Shown: in pieces, positions 36,300 through 44,435 of the stretch
Position numbering within the stretch: position 1 is the first letter of the stretch
Layout: each line of letters starts with the position of its first letter
The notes under the pieces: generated by a model
The model's database searches: none
What the model saw: only the letters and a program-made list of their open reading frames with translations
Told to the model about the DNA's origin: nothing
Made by a program: the position numbers and the translations under genes
Source: Spirochaetota bacterium
Lineage (GTDB): Bacteria > Spirochaetota > UBA4802 > JAFGDQ01
Assembly: GCA_034190085.1 (NCBI GenBank)
Contig: JAXHTS010000007.1
Coordinates: 62,001-126,000, forward strand
DNA length: 64,000 nt
Reading direction: 5' to 3'

Positions 36300-36950
36300 T
36301 TAAAGATCGAATACATGTAAATCCTTGTATTTCAACCTCATGAGAGCATTCGTGCTTATCTTCCATAAACGATATTCAACATCCTCAAGCCATTTAACAT
36401 AAATATTAGCAATCTTCAACTTCGTCTGCACATCCTCAACATCACCCACCCTGCTTACCTTTAAAGCATCATTATCGCCATCAGGCATCTTCTCAAAATC
36501 ATAGTCCTTAAACTCCATTTTAAGATTATCTATATTCTCGGATAATGGGTTGTCATTGATAATGTTTCTAATCTGCCTCAAACCGCTCTTCTCTTTTATC
36601 CTGATCCCAGCAAAAATGATCAATCCCAACTTATCATTATCACTAAATTTCATTTTACATTTTAATTGTTCTCGAATCATTTCCCCGCCATAATACTCTA
36701 TATTACTCAGTGATTTCAAGAATATGGAGAAAGTCAATACCTTATCAACTTTACCTGTTTTTTTATTAAAGTAATAAGGAGCCTTCAACTTATCAGTGAC
36801 AGTCCTTATTCTCTTATAAACATGCATTAGCTCCTTCTCATAAATACTACTCACCTTATTGGTATTCTGCGATTCACCTGAGATAGACTCTATTAAGACG
36901 AAGGGAAAAATAATAATAGGACATACTGTTTTGATGAGATTGTTTTTCAT
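36300..36950 (-). CDS. Hypothetical secreted protein
   Basis: A 216-residue protein that I do not recognise. An N-terminal Lys-rich and hydrophobic stretch (NNLIKTVCPIIIFPFVLIES) looks like a signal peptide or anchor; an upstream Cys there is not a clear lipobox. The rest is charged with alternating helix-like segments and a few aromatic residues. No repeats or catalytic motif are seen. It is preceded by a strong AGGG site and stands alone between the SpoIIE-like gene and the htpG region. Predicted location is periplasm. Confidence 0.6.
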   Translation of the reverse strand: MKNNLIKTVCPIIIFPFVLIESISGESQNTNKVSSIYEKELMHVYKRIRTVTDKLKAPYYFNKKTGKVDKVLTFSIFLKSLSNIEYYGGEMIREQLKCKMKFSDNDKLGLIIFAGIRIKEKSGLRQIRNIINDNPLSENIDNLKMEFKDYDFEKMPDGDNDALKVSRVGDVEDVQTKLKIANIYVKWLEDVEYRLWKISTNALMRLKYKDLHVFDL

Positions 36951-37274
36951 GGTAACCCTCTTTAAATAATTATTTACTTATATACTGATTATGAGTAATT
37001 ATTGATATCACTATCGCAACAAGGAGGAGTATTCTCAACTAAATATATACAATTAGATTCCCTGCCCATAGGGGATAATTTAAAATATTATATAAGAAAA
37101 CCAATTTTAACAATATTATCGGGATATAAATCAACAATTATTATTTAAAAATAACTCATACATTGATGAATAAATACCATCCAAATATTTATAAAAAATT
37201 ATTCTTGGAAGGCAAATATCTTGACATACAGGATTTATCATGATAGATGAAAAACCACTATTACTAAAGTGGAA
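36951..37274. other. AT-rich intergenic stretch upstream of the htpG leader
   Basis: No gene, long hairpin or repeat is supported in these 320 bp. The sequence is very AT-rich and may hold the promoter of the leftward gene at 36300-36950. Confidence 0.4.
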
Positions 37275-37477
37275 GCCTTATAATTTTTATAAGGCGTGCC
37301 TGCAATAGGTTATAACCTCAAAGATTAAGACTGATTTCAGATAATTTAAGTCATTTAACAGTAAATAAGATTACATTGAAAGCAGTTTTTGCTTGTAGGA
37401 TCAGATATTCATTTTGATAGATATTTATCATTTATTACTGTTATCTTTGCAAAGATTAAAGAGATATGTATCTCTTT
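37275..37477 (+). promoter_or_regulatory. Hairpin-rich leader upstream of htpG
   Basis: Three perfect inverted repeats lie in order: GCCTTATAA-TTT-TTATAAGGC (37275-37295), the palindrome AGGTTATAACCT (37307-37318), and AAAGAGATA-TG-TATCTCTTT (37458-37477) followed by T residues. The last has the form of an intrinsic terminator but sits 92 bp before the htpG ATG. It may attenuate htpG or end a small upstream RNA. The first two are possible operators. I see no CIRCE element. Confidence 0.5.
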
Positions 37478-37569
37478 TTTATAAGATACAGTTTTACGGT
37501 TTCAGATAACCTTAATAATATTTAATATCTTTACACATATCAATACTATTAAAAGGAAAGGATTAGAAA

Positions 37570-39441
37570 ATGACAACACGAAAGTTTGAAACAGAAGTAA
37601 ACCAATTGCTTCATATCATCATTCACTCCCTCTATTCTCATAAGGAAATATTCTTGAGAGAGTTGGTTTCAAATGCCTCAGATGCCTTGGATAAGCTTAA
37701 GTATCTTACGCTCACTGAAGAGGAATACAAGAAGCTTTCCTTTGATCCACGGATTGATATCTATTTTGATAGCAAGAACAGCACATTGACTGTTAGCGAT
37801 AGCGGTATAGGTATGAATGAAGAAGATCTCATAGAGCAGATAGGAACTATAGCTAACTCAGGAACAAGGAAATTTGTTGAGCATCTTACTGGGGATAACA
37901 AAAAGGACTCAAATCTTATTGGACAATTCGGGGTTGGATTCTATTCATCATTTATGGTTGCTGAAAAGGTCGAGATCATAAGCAGGAAGGCTGGAGAGGA
38001 GAAGGCTTACAAATGGATTAGCGATGGGAAGGGTGAATATGAGATTGTTGATGCAGAGAGGGATGTCGCTGGCACAACTATCGCGCTTTCACTAAATGAG
38101 GAAGGGAAGGAGTTTACAAATCGTTGGTCAATCGAAAATATCATCAAGAAATATTCAAACCATATCCCTTTTCCAATCTACCTGCATTATGAGGATAGCC
38201 GATATGAAGGGGAGGGCGATGATCGGAAGGAGATCAAGGAACAGAAAACTGATCAGATAAATGATGCCTCAGCCCTCTGGAAAAGGCCAAAGAGGGAACT
38301 CAAGGAAGAGGATTATAATGAATTCTATAAAACGATCTCACACGAGAGAGAGGATCCATTGTTGTATGTTCATACTCAAGCAGAGGGAACTTTAGATTAT
38401 ACAACACTCTTTTATATTCCCCAAACAGCCCCTTTTGACCTATTCAATGCGGATTATAGACCAGGCGTAAAGCTCTATGTAAAGCGGGTTTTCATCACTG
38501 ACGATGATAAGGATCTATTGCCTGTTTATTTGCGCTTTGTTCGTGGGATTATAGATTCAGAGGATCTGCCGCTGAATGTGAGCAGGGAGATATTACAGAA
38601 GAATCGGATATTAGCTAAGATTAAGTCGTCATCGGTTAAGAAGCTTTTGGATGAGTTAAGAAAGCTTTCCGATGATAGGGAACAATATGATATATTCATA
38701 AAGGAATTTGGCATAACCCTGAAAGAAGGATTGTATCAGGATTTTGAAAACAGAGAAGCCCTCTTGGAATTAGTAAGATTCAAATCCACTAAAGTGGATG
38801 GTTATACCAGCCTTAGCGAGTATAAGGACAGGATGAAATCTGACCAGAACGCTATCTATTATATTACTGGTGAGAATGAGAATAATTTGAGGAATTCGCC
38901 TCTTCTTGAGATGTATAACGATAAGGATGTAGAAGTGTTCATAATGGATGACCGGTTAGATGAAATTGTGATGCCTACTATTGGAAGATATAAGGATCTT
39001 GAATTCAAATCGATTAACAAGAGCGATGCGGCTGAGGATCTCAAGTCAGAAGAGGAGAAGGAGGAAGAAAAACAGATTGAACCGATTATAAAACGGATGA
39101 AGGAAACGCTTGGTGATGAAGTTAAGGACGTAAAAGCTAGCACGCGACTTAGTGATTCTCCGTCATGCATTGTTGTTGACAAGGATGATCCTTCTGTTCA
39201 GATGCAGGGGCTTTTAAAATCAATGGGCAGGGGGAGTATACCAGAGATTAAACCGATTTTAGAGATAAATCCAAATCATGAAATCGTTAAAAAATTAGCG
39301 GATATTGAAGATTCAACCCTTTTTGGGGATATAACACGTATCTTACTTGAGCAGGCATTACTCGTAGAGGGGGTAGAGATTAAGGAACCTGCTTTCTTTG
39401 TTAAGAGAATTAATTCAGTTATGGAAAAGGCATTGCAGTAA
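37570..39441 (+). CDS. htpG: Molecular chaperone HtpG (Hsp90)
   Basis: A 623-residue ATP-dependent chaperone. The N-terminal GHKL ATPase has the family signatures ELVSNASDALDKL (catalytic Glu and Mg ligand Asn), DSGIGMNEEDLIEQIG and GQFGVGFYSSFMVA. The middle domain includes FIPQTAPFDLF-like wording and the Arg region LPLNVSREILQ that contacts ATP. The C-terminal domain dimerises. Length is normal. AAAGGAAAGG stands 8 nt before the ATG. It is monocistronic, and the leader holds several hairpins that may tune its expression. Confidence 0.97.
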   Translation: MTTRKFETEVNQLLHIIIHSLYSHKEIFLRELVSNASDALDKLKYLTLTEEEYKKLSFDPRIDIYFDSKNSTLTVSDSGIGMNEEDLIEQIGTIANSGTRKFVEHLTGDNKKDSNLIGQFGVGFYSSFMVAEKVEIISRKAGEEKAYKWISDGKGEYEIVDAERDVAGTTIALSLNEEGKEFTNRWSIENIIKKYSNHIPFPIYLHYEDSRYEGEGDDRKEIKEQKTDQINDASALWKRPKRELKEEDYNEFYKTISHEREDPLLYVHTQAEGTLDYTTLFYIPQTAPFDLFNADYRPGVKLYVKRVFITDDDKDLLPVYLRFVRGIIDSEDLPLNVSREILQKNRILAKIKSSSVKKLLDELRKLSDDREQYDIFIKEFGITLKEGLYQDFENREALLELVRFKSTKVDGYTSLSEYKDRMKSDQNAIYYITGENENNLRNSPLLEMYNDKDVEVFIMDDRLDEIVMPTIGRYKDLEFKSINKSDAAEDLKSEEEKEEEKQIEPIIKRMKETLGDEVKDVKASTRLSDSPSCIVVDKDDPSVQMQGLLKSMGRGSIPEIKPILEINPNHEIVKKLADIEDSTLFGDITRILLEQALLVEGVEIKEPAFFVKRINSVMEKALQ

Positions 39442-39656
39442 ATTATCGAATTACTTAGTATAATCTCCCTATTCCTAAAATTGTTACTAGGTCTTTGATA
39501 TCTTTTCATCAACCAGCGAAATCGGTTTAGATAACATTATTATTTGCCCACAGGGAGTTATGTAACAAAAATTTATAAGCTGACTTACAATCCAAAATTT
39601 TGAATGTTTTAGAATGGCCTTCTTGATATTGAAAAAGTTAGAATTGTGGATATATT

Positions 39657-41423
39657 ATGACCTTTGAAATAACGCTAGTTCTTTCTGTACTCTTTATTAC
39701 TATCATTCTTTTCGTAACCGAAAAACTGAGGGTTGATGTTGTTGCATTGCTTGTAATGATTGCCCTACCCTGGCTGGGGCTTATATCTCCAAAGGATAGT
39801 TTTACTGGTCTATCCAGCAATGCGGTTATCTCAATTATGGGAATAATGATACTTGGATATGGAATAGATAAGTCAGGGGTCATGAATTATATCACTTCTC
39901 CAATCATAAGAATTGCTGGGACTAGTGAGAGGAAATTATTAACCATTATTGCTTCAACTGTAGGTATTCTTAGCGCCTTTATTCAGAATATTGGCGCAAC
40001 CGCCCTATTTCTTCCCGCTATTATTAAAATCAGCAAAAGAATAAGAATATCTCCCTCCAAAATTTTAATGCCCATTGGATTTAGTGCAATTTTAGGCGGG
40101 ACACTTACGCTCTTTGGATCAGGGCCACTTATTATACTAAATGACCTTTTGAAGAGAAGCGGCGTACAGGGATTTGGAATCTTTGATGTCACTCCGTTAG
40201 GGCTTTCACTATTGGCAACAGGCATTCTTTACTTTTTGATCCTTGGAAGATGGGTTTTGCCTGAAACCATCAAAAAAGAAGATAAAGATGATCAAAGCGA
40301 ATTAATTAAAGAATGGAATCTATCTGAAGATATTTATCCTGTTAAGGGGAACCTTGAATCAATAATTCTACAAGACCTGAACCTGTGGAGCAAATATCAT
40401 CTCCATGTAATCGCTCTATCCAGAAACAATGATATCCTCTACTCTCCCTGGCGAAACTACAATTTCAAGGGAGATGAGGTTTTATTTCTCAGCGGCAACA
40501 AAGAAAATATTAAAAGATTTGTCTCTGATTACTCTCTAAGTCAGGTTACAGATAAACGACTAGAGGAAATAAGGGAGCAATTTAGTTATGCCCAGGCCAT
40601 TATCCCACCTTATTCCGGACTTGTTAATAGGACTATTAAGGAGTATGCCTTTAGAAAAAATTTTGAGGTTGAACCTGTTATACTGCAAGGGTATTGTCAA
40701 ACCACTGACACCGATTTCTCTGAAAGAAGACTTGAGGCTGGTGATATCCTGATCGTTCATGGTCATCTGGAAAGGCTTTGGAGACTCAAATGCGGGAAAG
40801 AACTCATCATCCTAACACCAATTAGAGAGCTTAATGATGATAGAGGAAGGCCGTTATTAGCGGTCATAGGTTTTATCGGCGCCATTATCCTTGCCTTAAA
40901 TGGATTTCAGTTATCATTAAGCCTCTTCAGTGGAGCACTCTTTATGATACTGACAAGGGTAGTAAAAATTGACGAGGCCTATAAATCTATAGACTGGCGC
41001 ACCATCTTTCTCTTGGCAGGGCTCATCCCCTTGGGATTTGCAATGGATAATACAGGCGCCTCAAAATATGTTGCAGAGAATATGATAGGTTTTTTTGCGA
41101 ACTCTCATCCAATCATCATCCTTTTGGTTATCGCACTTTTAGCCACCCTCTTTACCCTTTTCATGTCAAATATTGCAGCCACCGTGCTTCTGGTACCATT
41201 GGTTGTTATTATGGGTAAAATGATAGATATTAATTCATCCGCTTTGGGTCTTCTTGTGGCGGTTATGGCTTCCAACTCCTTTATCCTTCCAACTCATCAA
41301 GTAAATGCCTTTCTAATGGGGCCTGGAGGTTATAGAAACAGGGATTATATCAAATCTGGTAGCATTATGACCCTACTCTTCATGTTTGTTAGCATAGGTA
41401 TAATTTATTTCTTTTATTTATAG
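39657..41423 (+). CDS. SLC13/DASS-type permease with two TrkA-C domains
   Basis: A 588-residue membrane protein. About five N-terminal and about six C-terminal helices flank a soluble core of roughly 200 residues that contains two RCK_C (TrkA-C) domains (NLESIILQDLNLWSKYHLHVIALSR and YAFRKNFEVEPVILQGY). LSSNAVISIMGIMILGYG and the repeated FIQNIGATALFLP / FMSNIAATVLLVPLV are the paired substrate-site hairpins of the divalent anion:Na symporter superfamily. Homologues carry sulfate, other oxyanions or dicarboxylates. A persulfide dioxygenase gene follows after 74 bp, so a sulfur anion is a reasonable guess, but not proven. Confidence 0.88.
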   Translation: MTFEITLVLSVLFITIILFVTEKLRVDVVALLVMIALPWLGLISPKDSFTGLSSNAVISIMGIMILGYGIDKSGVMNYITSPIIRIAGTSERKLLTIIASTVGILSAFIQNIGATALFLPAIIKISKRIRISPSKILMPIGFSAILGGTLTLFGSGPLIILNDLLKRSGVQGFGIFDVTPLGLSLLATGILYFLILGRWVLPETIKKEDKDDQSELIKEWNLSEDIYPVKGNLESIILQDLNLWSKYHLHVIALSRNNDILYSPWRNYNFKGDEVLFLSGNKENIKRFVSDYSLSQVTDKRLEEIREQFSYAQAIIPPYSGLVNRTIKEYAFRKNFEVEPVILQGYCQTTDTDFSERRLEAGDILIVHGHLERLWRLKCGKELIILTPIRELNDDRGRPLLAVIGFIGAIILALNGFQLSLSLFSGALFMILTRVVKIDEAYKSIDWRTIFLLAGLIPLGFAMDNTGASKYVAENMIGFFANSHPIIILLVIALLATLFTLFMSNIAATVLLVPLVVIMGKMIDINSSALGLLVAVMASNSFILPTHQVNAFLMGPGGYRNRDYIKSGSIMTLLFMFVSIGIIYFFYL

Positions 41424-41497
41424 GTATTAAGTGATGAAATGATTGCTTAATATAAAACACATCATTTTAATTGGTAAACTTATAAAGGAGGTTTTCT

Positions 41498-42187
41498 ATG
41501 TTTTTTAGACAACTATTTGACATTAAGGGCGAGTCCTCAACTTATACTTATCTTCTTACTGATGATAAGAGCAAGGATGGCATAATCATCGATACGGTGA
41601 TAGAAAATGTGGATAGGGATTCAGGTATTATTAAAGAATTAGGGATTAACATCAAATATATAATGGATACTCACATCCATGCTGACCACATTACCGGAGC
41701 CGGGAAGTTAAAACAGATGTTTGGCTGTGAAACAGTAATCGGAAGCGGCGCGAATGTAAAGAGTTACGATATCGGCATTAGCGATGGAGAATCCCTGAGT
41801 TTTGGAAGCCATATTGTGAAGGCTATTTCAACCCCAGGCCATACTGACTCCTGCACAACCTTTCATATTGACAACATGATCTTTACCGGAGATGCTGTAC
41901 TCTATCGCGGGTGTGGAAGAACCGATTTTCAACAGGGTGATTCAAGGAAGTTGTATCATAGCGTAAGGGATAAGTTATTTGTTTTAGATAAAGACACACT
42001 CATTTACCCTGCTCACGATTATAATGGCAGAATGGTCACCACAATTGGAGAAGAAAAAGCTTACAACGCCAGACTGCGCGATGGGATAAGTGAAAATGAA
42101 TTTGTAGAAATTATGAAAAACCTGAATCTCGCAAAGCCCAAAAAAATTGACATCGCAGTGCCTGCAAATCTAAAATGTGGACTATAA
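41498..42187 (+). CDS. Persulfide dioxygenase (ETHE1-like MBL fold)
   Basis: A 229-residue iron enzyme that oxidises glutathione persulfide to sulfite. It has the metallo-beta-lactamase motif DTHIHADHITGAGKL, then STPGHTDSCTTF, IFTGDAVLYRGCGRTDFQQG and YPAHDYNG. The RGCGRTDF segment separates ETHE1-type dioxygenases from glyoxalase II. Iron ligands would be the first two His/Asp sets and the Asp of TGDAV. The start has AAAGGAGG about 7 nt upstream. The adjacent upstream gene is an anion permease. Converges with a lipoprotein gene at 42274. Confidence 0.9.
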   Translation: MFFRQLFDIKGESSTYTYLLTDDKSKDGIIIDTVIENVDRDSGIIKELGINIKYIMDTHIHADHITGAGKLKQMFGCETVIGSGANVKSYDIGISDGESLSFGSHIVKAISTPGHTDSCTTFHIDNMIFTGDAVLYRGCGRTDFQQGDSRKLYHSVRDKLFVLDKDTLIYPAHDYNGRMVTTIGEEKAYNARLRDGISENEFVEIMKNLNLAKPKKIDIAVPANLKCGL

Positions 42188-42273
42188 TTTGATTTGCGAA
42201 GGATAGATACCCGGTTTAGTTATTTTCTTCGATGTCCAATTATATAATTTCGATTCCCTAAACGATGTATGGG

Positions 42274-42765
42274 CTATCTGAATATATTTAACAATTCATA
42301 CTTATTGTTTCTTTCAACAACAGCCCCAAAAATTTTATCATCTACCACATCCCTTGTTGTACCATCATAATTGGCTATTGTTAACGTAACTGGTATCTTT
42401 TTTAGTATCTTAAATTCTCCAGTATCTGTTATAGTATCCGATTTCCCAATTGATTTCAACTCAATTATTCGACTTTGATATTTTTTTATCACATCCAAGG
42501 CTATATGTTTGCGTCTAAATCCAATAAAAATATCCCAGAAATCCCTTGCGGGCAAAGCATTTTTTTCTTTACCCTCCTTTGTGTATGGGTGAATTGATTC
42601 TACATATTCATCTGATGTTATTAAAATACTTAATAACTCATTTTTTTCACCCTTGTTTATATGTTCAACTACTGCTGAGACTAATTTTTCTAGGGAATCA
42701 AACTCGCACTTAGTTGAACATGAATTCATAAAAATTACTAGGAATAATATAAATATTTTTATCAT
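42274..42765 (-). CDS. Small hypothetical lipoprotein
   Basis: A 163-residue protein with a hydrophobic N-terminus ending in the lipobox-like FMNSC, giving a mature protein of about 147 residues. The mature part begins with another Cys (STKCEF) and contains LVSAVVEHINKGEKNELLSIL, a helix-rich segment. It ends with a beta-rich domain (VTLTIANYDGTTRDV). I do not recognise the family. It is the last gene of the minus-strand series behind the TonB receptor set, separated from it by a hairpin, so it may have its own promoter. Confidence 0.65.
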   Translation of the reverse strand: MIKIFILFLVIFMNSCSTKCEFDSLEKLVSAVVEHINKGEKNELLSILITSDEYVESIHPYTKEGKEKNALPARDFWDIFIGFRRKHIALDVIKKYQSRIIELKSIGKSDTITDTGEFKILKKIPVTLTIANYDGTTRDVVDDKIFGAVVERNNKYELLNIFR

Positions 42766-42799
42766 CTGTTTATCCTGATTTGTCTATAATTGTAAGGTT

Positions 42800-42823
42800 A
42801 GGGATGGCAGGACTGCCATCCCT
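42800..42823 (-). terminator. Hairpin between the beta-helix lipoprotein and the small lipoprotein genes
   Basis: AGGGATGGCAG and CTGCCATCCCT form an 11-bp perfect stem around a 2-nt centre. It begins 17 bp beyond the stop of the preceding gene. There is no T-run on the minus strand. It is a likely transcript end or stabilising 3' hairpin. Confidence 0.55.
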
Positions 42824-42839
42824 GGTGGGGTATTGATAT

Positions 42840-44162
42840 CTAATCTGCAGGGAAAGAAGTCCAACCGCTTATCCAATTGTTGGAAGAATCTTCAACAGCA
42901 CCTAGAAAAGTTGCTGAAGTGTCAAAAAATCCATCGTTAGGCGGTATGGCTGCTGCAACATTAGCATTAGTGGCTCCAGATTGAGGCACAAAAGCTGATG
43001 CGCCGGCTGATTCTAGGGCTGCAAAGGTTGCAAAATTTGATAGATCAATATAAGGGGTTGCAGGGGCATTATCAACAGTCAAGTCTGATGCTGTAACTGT
43101 TCCTCCATCCTCTGTGTATCCTACTGTTCCATTCTGCTCAATCAGGCAGTTCCCAACTGTTACCTCAGATTCAGTATCTTCTGAATAGATAGCCCTGTCA
43201 TCTTGTGAGCCAGCAAAGTAGGAATTATGGAAAGCTGCTACTGTTCCTCTTCTCATTCTGGCTCCTCTTACATCATCACCATCTCCTCTTACACATGTTA
43301 CATTATAATAGGTCACGTTTGTTTGCGGAGTCGCACTATGATCAACCTCATTGCTATCATGTTCAAAATTGCTATCTCCACCAGGCAAAGGTGCACAGGC
43401 TGCAAATTGGACCTTGCCCCTCCATCCCAATGTGCAGTCAATCTGATCATCTCCATTGCCTGTGCTTACAATATACTTAAGATTTACATTGCCACCAAAC
43501 ATCTCAATCCCATCATCTTTACAGTTGTGCATCTGTACATGATCAATAGTTGTGCCAGAGCCGACTCCCTGTAAACAAAGTCCATTCAGTTCATCAGTAC
43601 CAGTTAAGACTTTACCTGCAAAATATATTCTTACATACTGCATGGTTCCGCTGTTATCCTCATCATTATTGCCACCATAAAGTCCTGAATCACCTTCTCC
43701 ATATGCGGAGTCTCCGCTATTAATATCCGCATAACCATTTATAACAATCCCGCCCCAGTCCTCTTGGCCTCTTTCTCCTTCATCTTTACCGCTCGTGAAA
43801 GTTATTGGTTTTTCTGCTGTTCCTATAGCCTCAATTTTTGCACCCCTATCTATTATGAGATAAGAGGTTAAATTCGGATTCCCCTTAATTGTAGCGCCAG
43901 GCTCAATCACGAGGGTCGTTCCGGAATGAAATTTAACCTGACCCACAAGAGTGACTGTTGCATCCTCTGGAACTGTGACTGTTAATCCATTGGTAGATTC
44001 GCTTCTTAATTCATCACCATCCTCAAGGATTTTTTGTGTTTGAATTACCGGCACAATGTCTGCATCATCATCACTGCAACTAGCAAGTATTAAACTTGCT
44101 CCAATTAAGAAAATTAAAAATAAATTTGTAAAATTTATTAAAGATTGTTTTTTCCTTGTCAT
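42840..44162 (-). CDS. Beta-helix-like lipoprotein of the TonB receptor locus
   Basis: A 440-residue exported protein. The N-terminal signal ends at SLILASC, a good lipobox, followed by an acidic linker (SDDDADI). The main part has regularly spaced short strands with Gly/Asp turns (TLVIEPGATIKGN, YLIIDRGAKIEAIG, KPITFTSG), the pattern of a right-handed parallel beta-helix. The C-terminal part has many Asp residues that could bind calcium. AAAAGGAG is 10 nt before the ATG. It lies 273 bp downstream of the receptor gene on the same strand. A function as receptor partner or surface binding protein is inference. Confidence 0.8.
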   Translation of the reverse strand: MTRKKQSLINFTNLFLIFLIGASLILASCSDDDADIVPVIQTQKILEDGDELRSESTNGLTVTVPEDATVTLVGQVKFHSGTTLVIEPGATIKGNPNLTSYLIIDRGAKIEAIGTAEKPITFTSGKDEGERGQEDWGGIVINGYADINSGDSAYGEGDSGLYGGNNDEDNSGTMQYVRIYFAGKVLTGTDELNGLCLQGVGSGTTIDHVQMHNCKDDGIEMFGGNVNLKYIVSTGNGDDQIDCTLGWRGKVQFAACAPLPGGDSNFEHDSNEVDHSATPQTNVTYYNVTCVRGDGDDVRGARMRRGTVAAFHNSYFAGSQDDRAIYSEDTESEVTVGNCLIEQNGTVGYTEDGGTVTASDLTVDNAPATPYIDLSNFATFAALESAGASAFVPQSGATNANVAAAIPPNDGFFDTSATFLGAVEDSSNNWISGWTSFPAD

Positions 44163-44230
44163 GTTTATTACACTCCTTTTAAAGTCTGTTTCTATTTCTT
44201 AATTTATTCTTGACATTTTGTTAATCTGCT

Positions 44231-44245
44231 ATGCTAATATAGCAT
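44231..44245 (-). promoter_or_regulatory. Inverted repeat in the promoter region of the beta-helix lipoprotein
   Basis: ATGCTA-ATA-TAGCAT is a perfect 6+6-bp repeat about 70 bp before the ATG at 44162. It could be an operator for a metal- or phosphate-responsive regulator. No known box is matched exactly. Confidence 0.4.
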
Positions 44246-44266
44246 CATACAATTAATAACTTACTA

Positions 44267-44335
44267 AGGGCTGACTTGGCAAATAAATTGTCTGCAGCCC
44301 TAGCTTTTTACATTTGATTTTGTATCACCTCCTTT
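44267..44335 (-). promoter_or_regulatory. Ribosome-binding site without an ORF, plus hairpin
   Basis: On the minus strand AAAGGAGGTGAT (44324-44335) matches the 16S anti-Shine-Dalgarno sequence almost completely. It leads only to ATG (44313-44311) immediately followed by TAA (44310-44308). A 7-bp stem, AGGGCTG with CAGCCCT (44267-44301), lies just beyond. Strong binding sites without a gene protect mRNA 5' ends in some bacteria (stab-SD elements); a start-stop codon could stall ribosomes. The arrangement is seen, the role is inferred. Confidence 0.45.
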
Positions 44336-44435
44336 ATTAAAATTTGTTAACACATCGGTTTTCAATAAATATCACTGATGTAGATTAAAAAAATTCTCAA
44401 ACAACACTAAAATAGAACATTTAGGGATACCCTAT

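Noticed and set aside
37478-37569. CIRCE heat-shock element before htpG
   Set aside because: No TTAGCACTC-N9-GAGTGCTAA match is present in the leader.
44205-44245. TTGACA-TATGCT on the plus strand as a promoter
   Set aside because: Spacing is 14 bp and no plus-strand gene follows for several kilobases.
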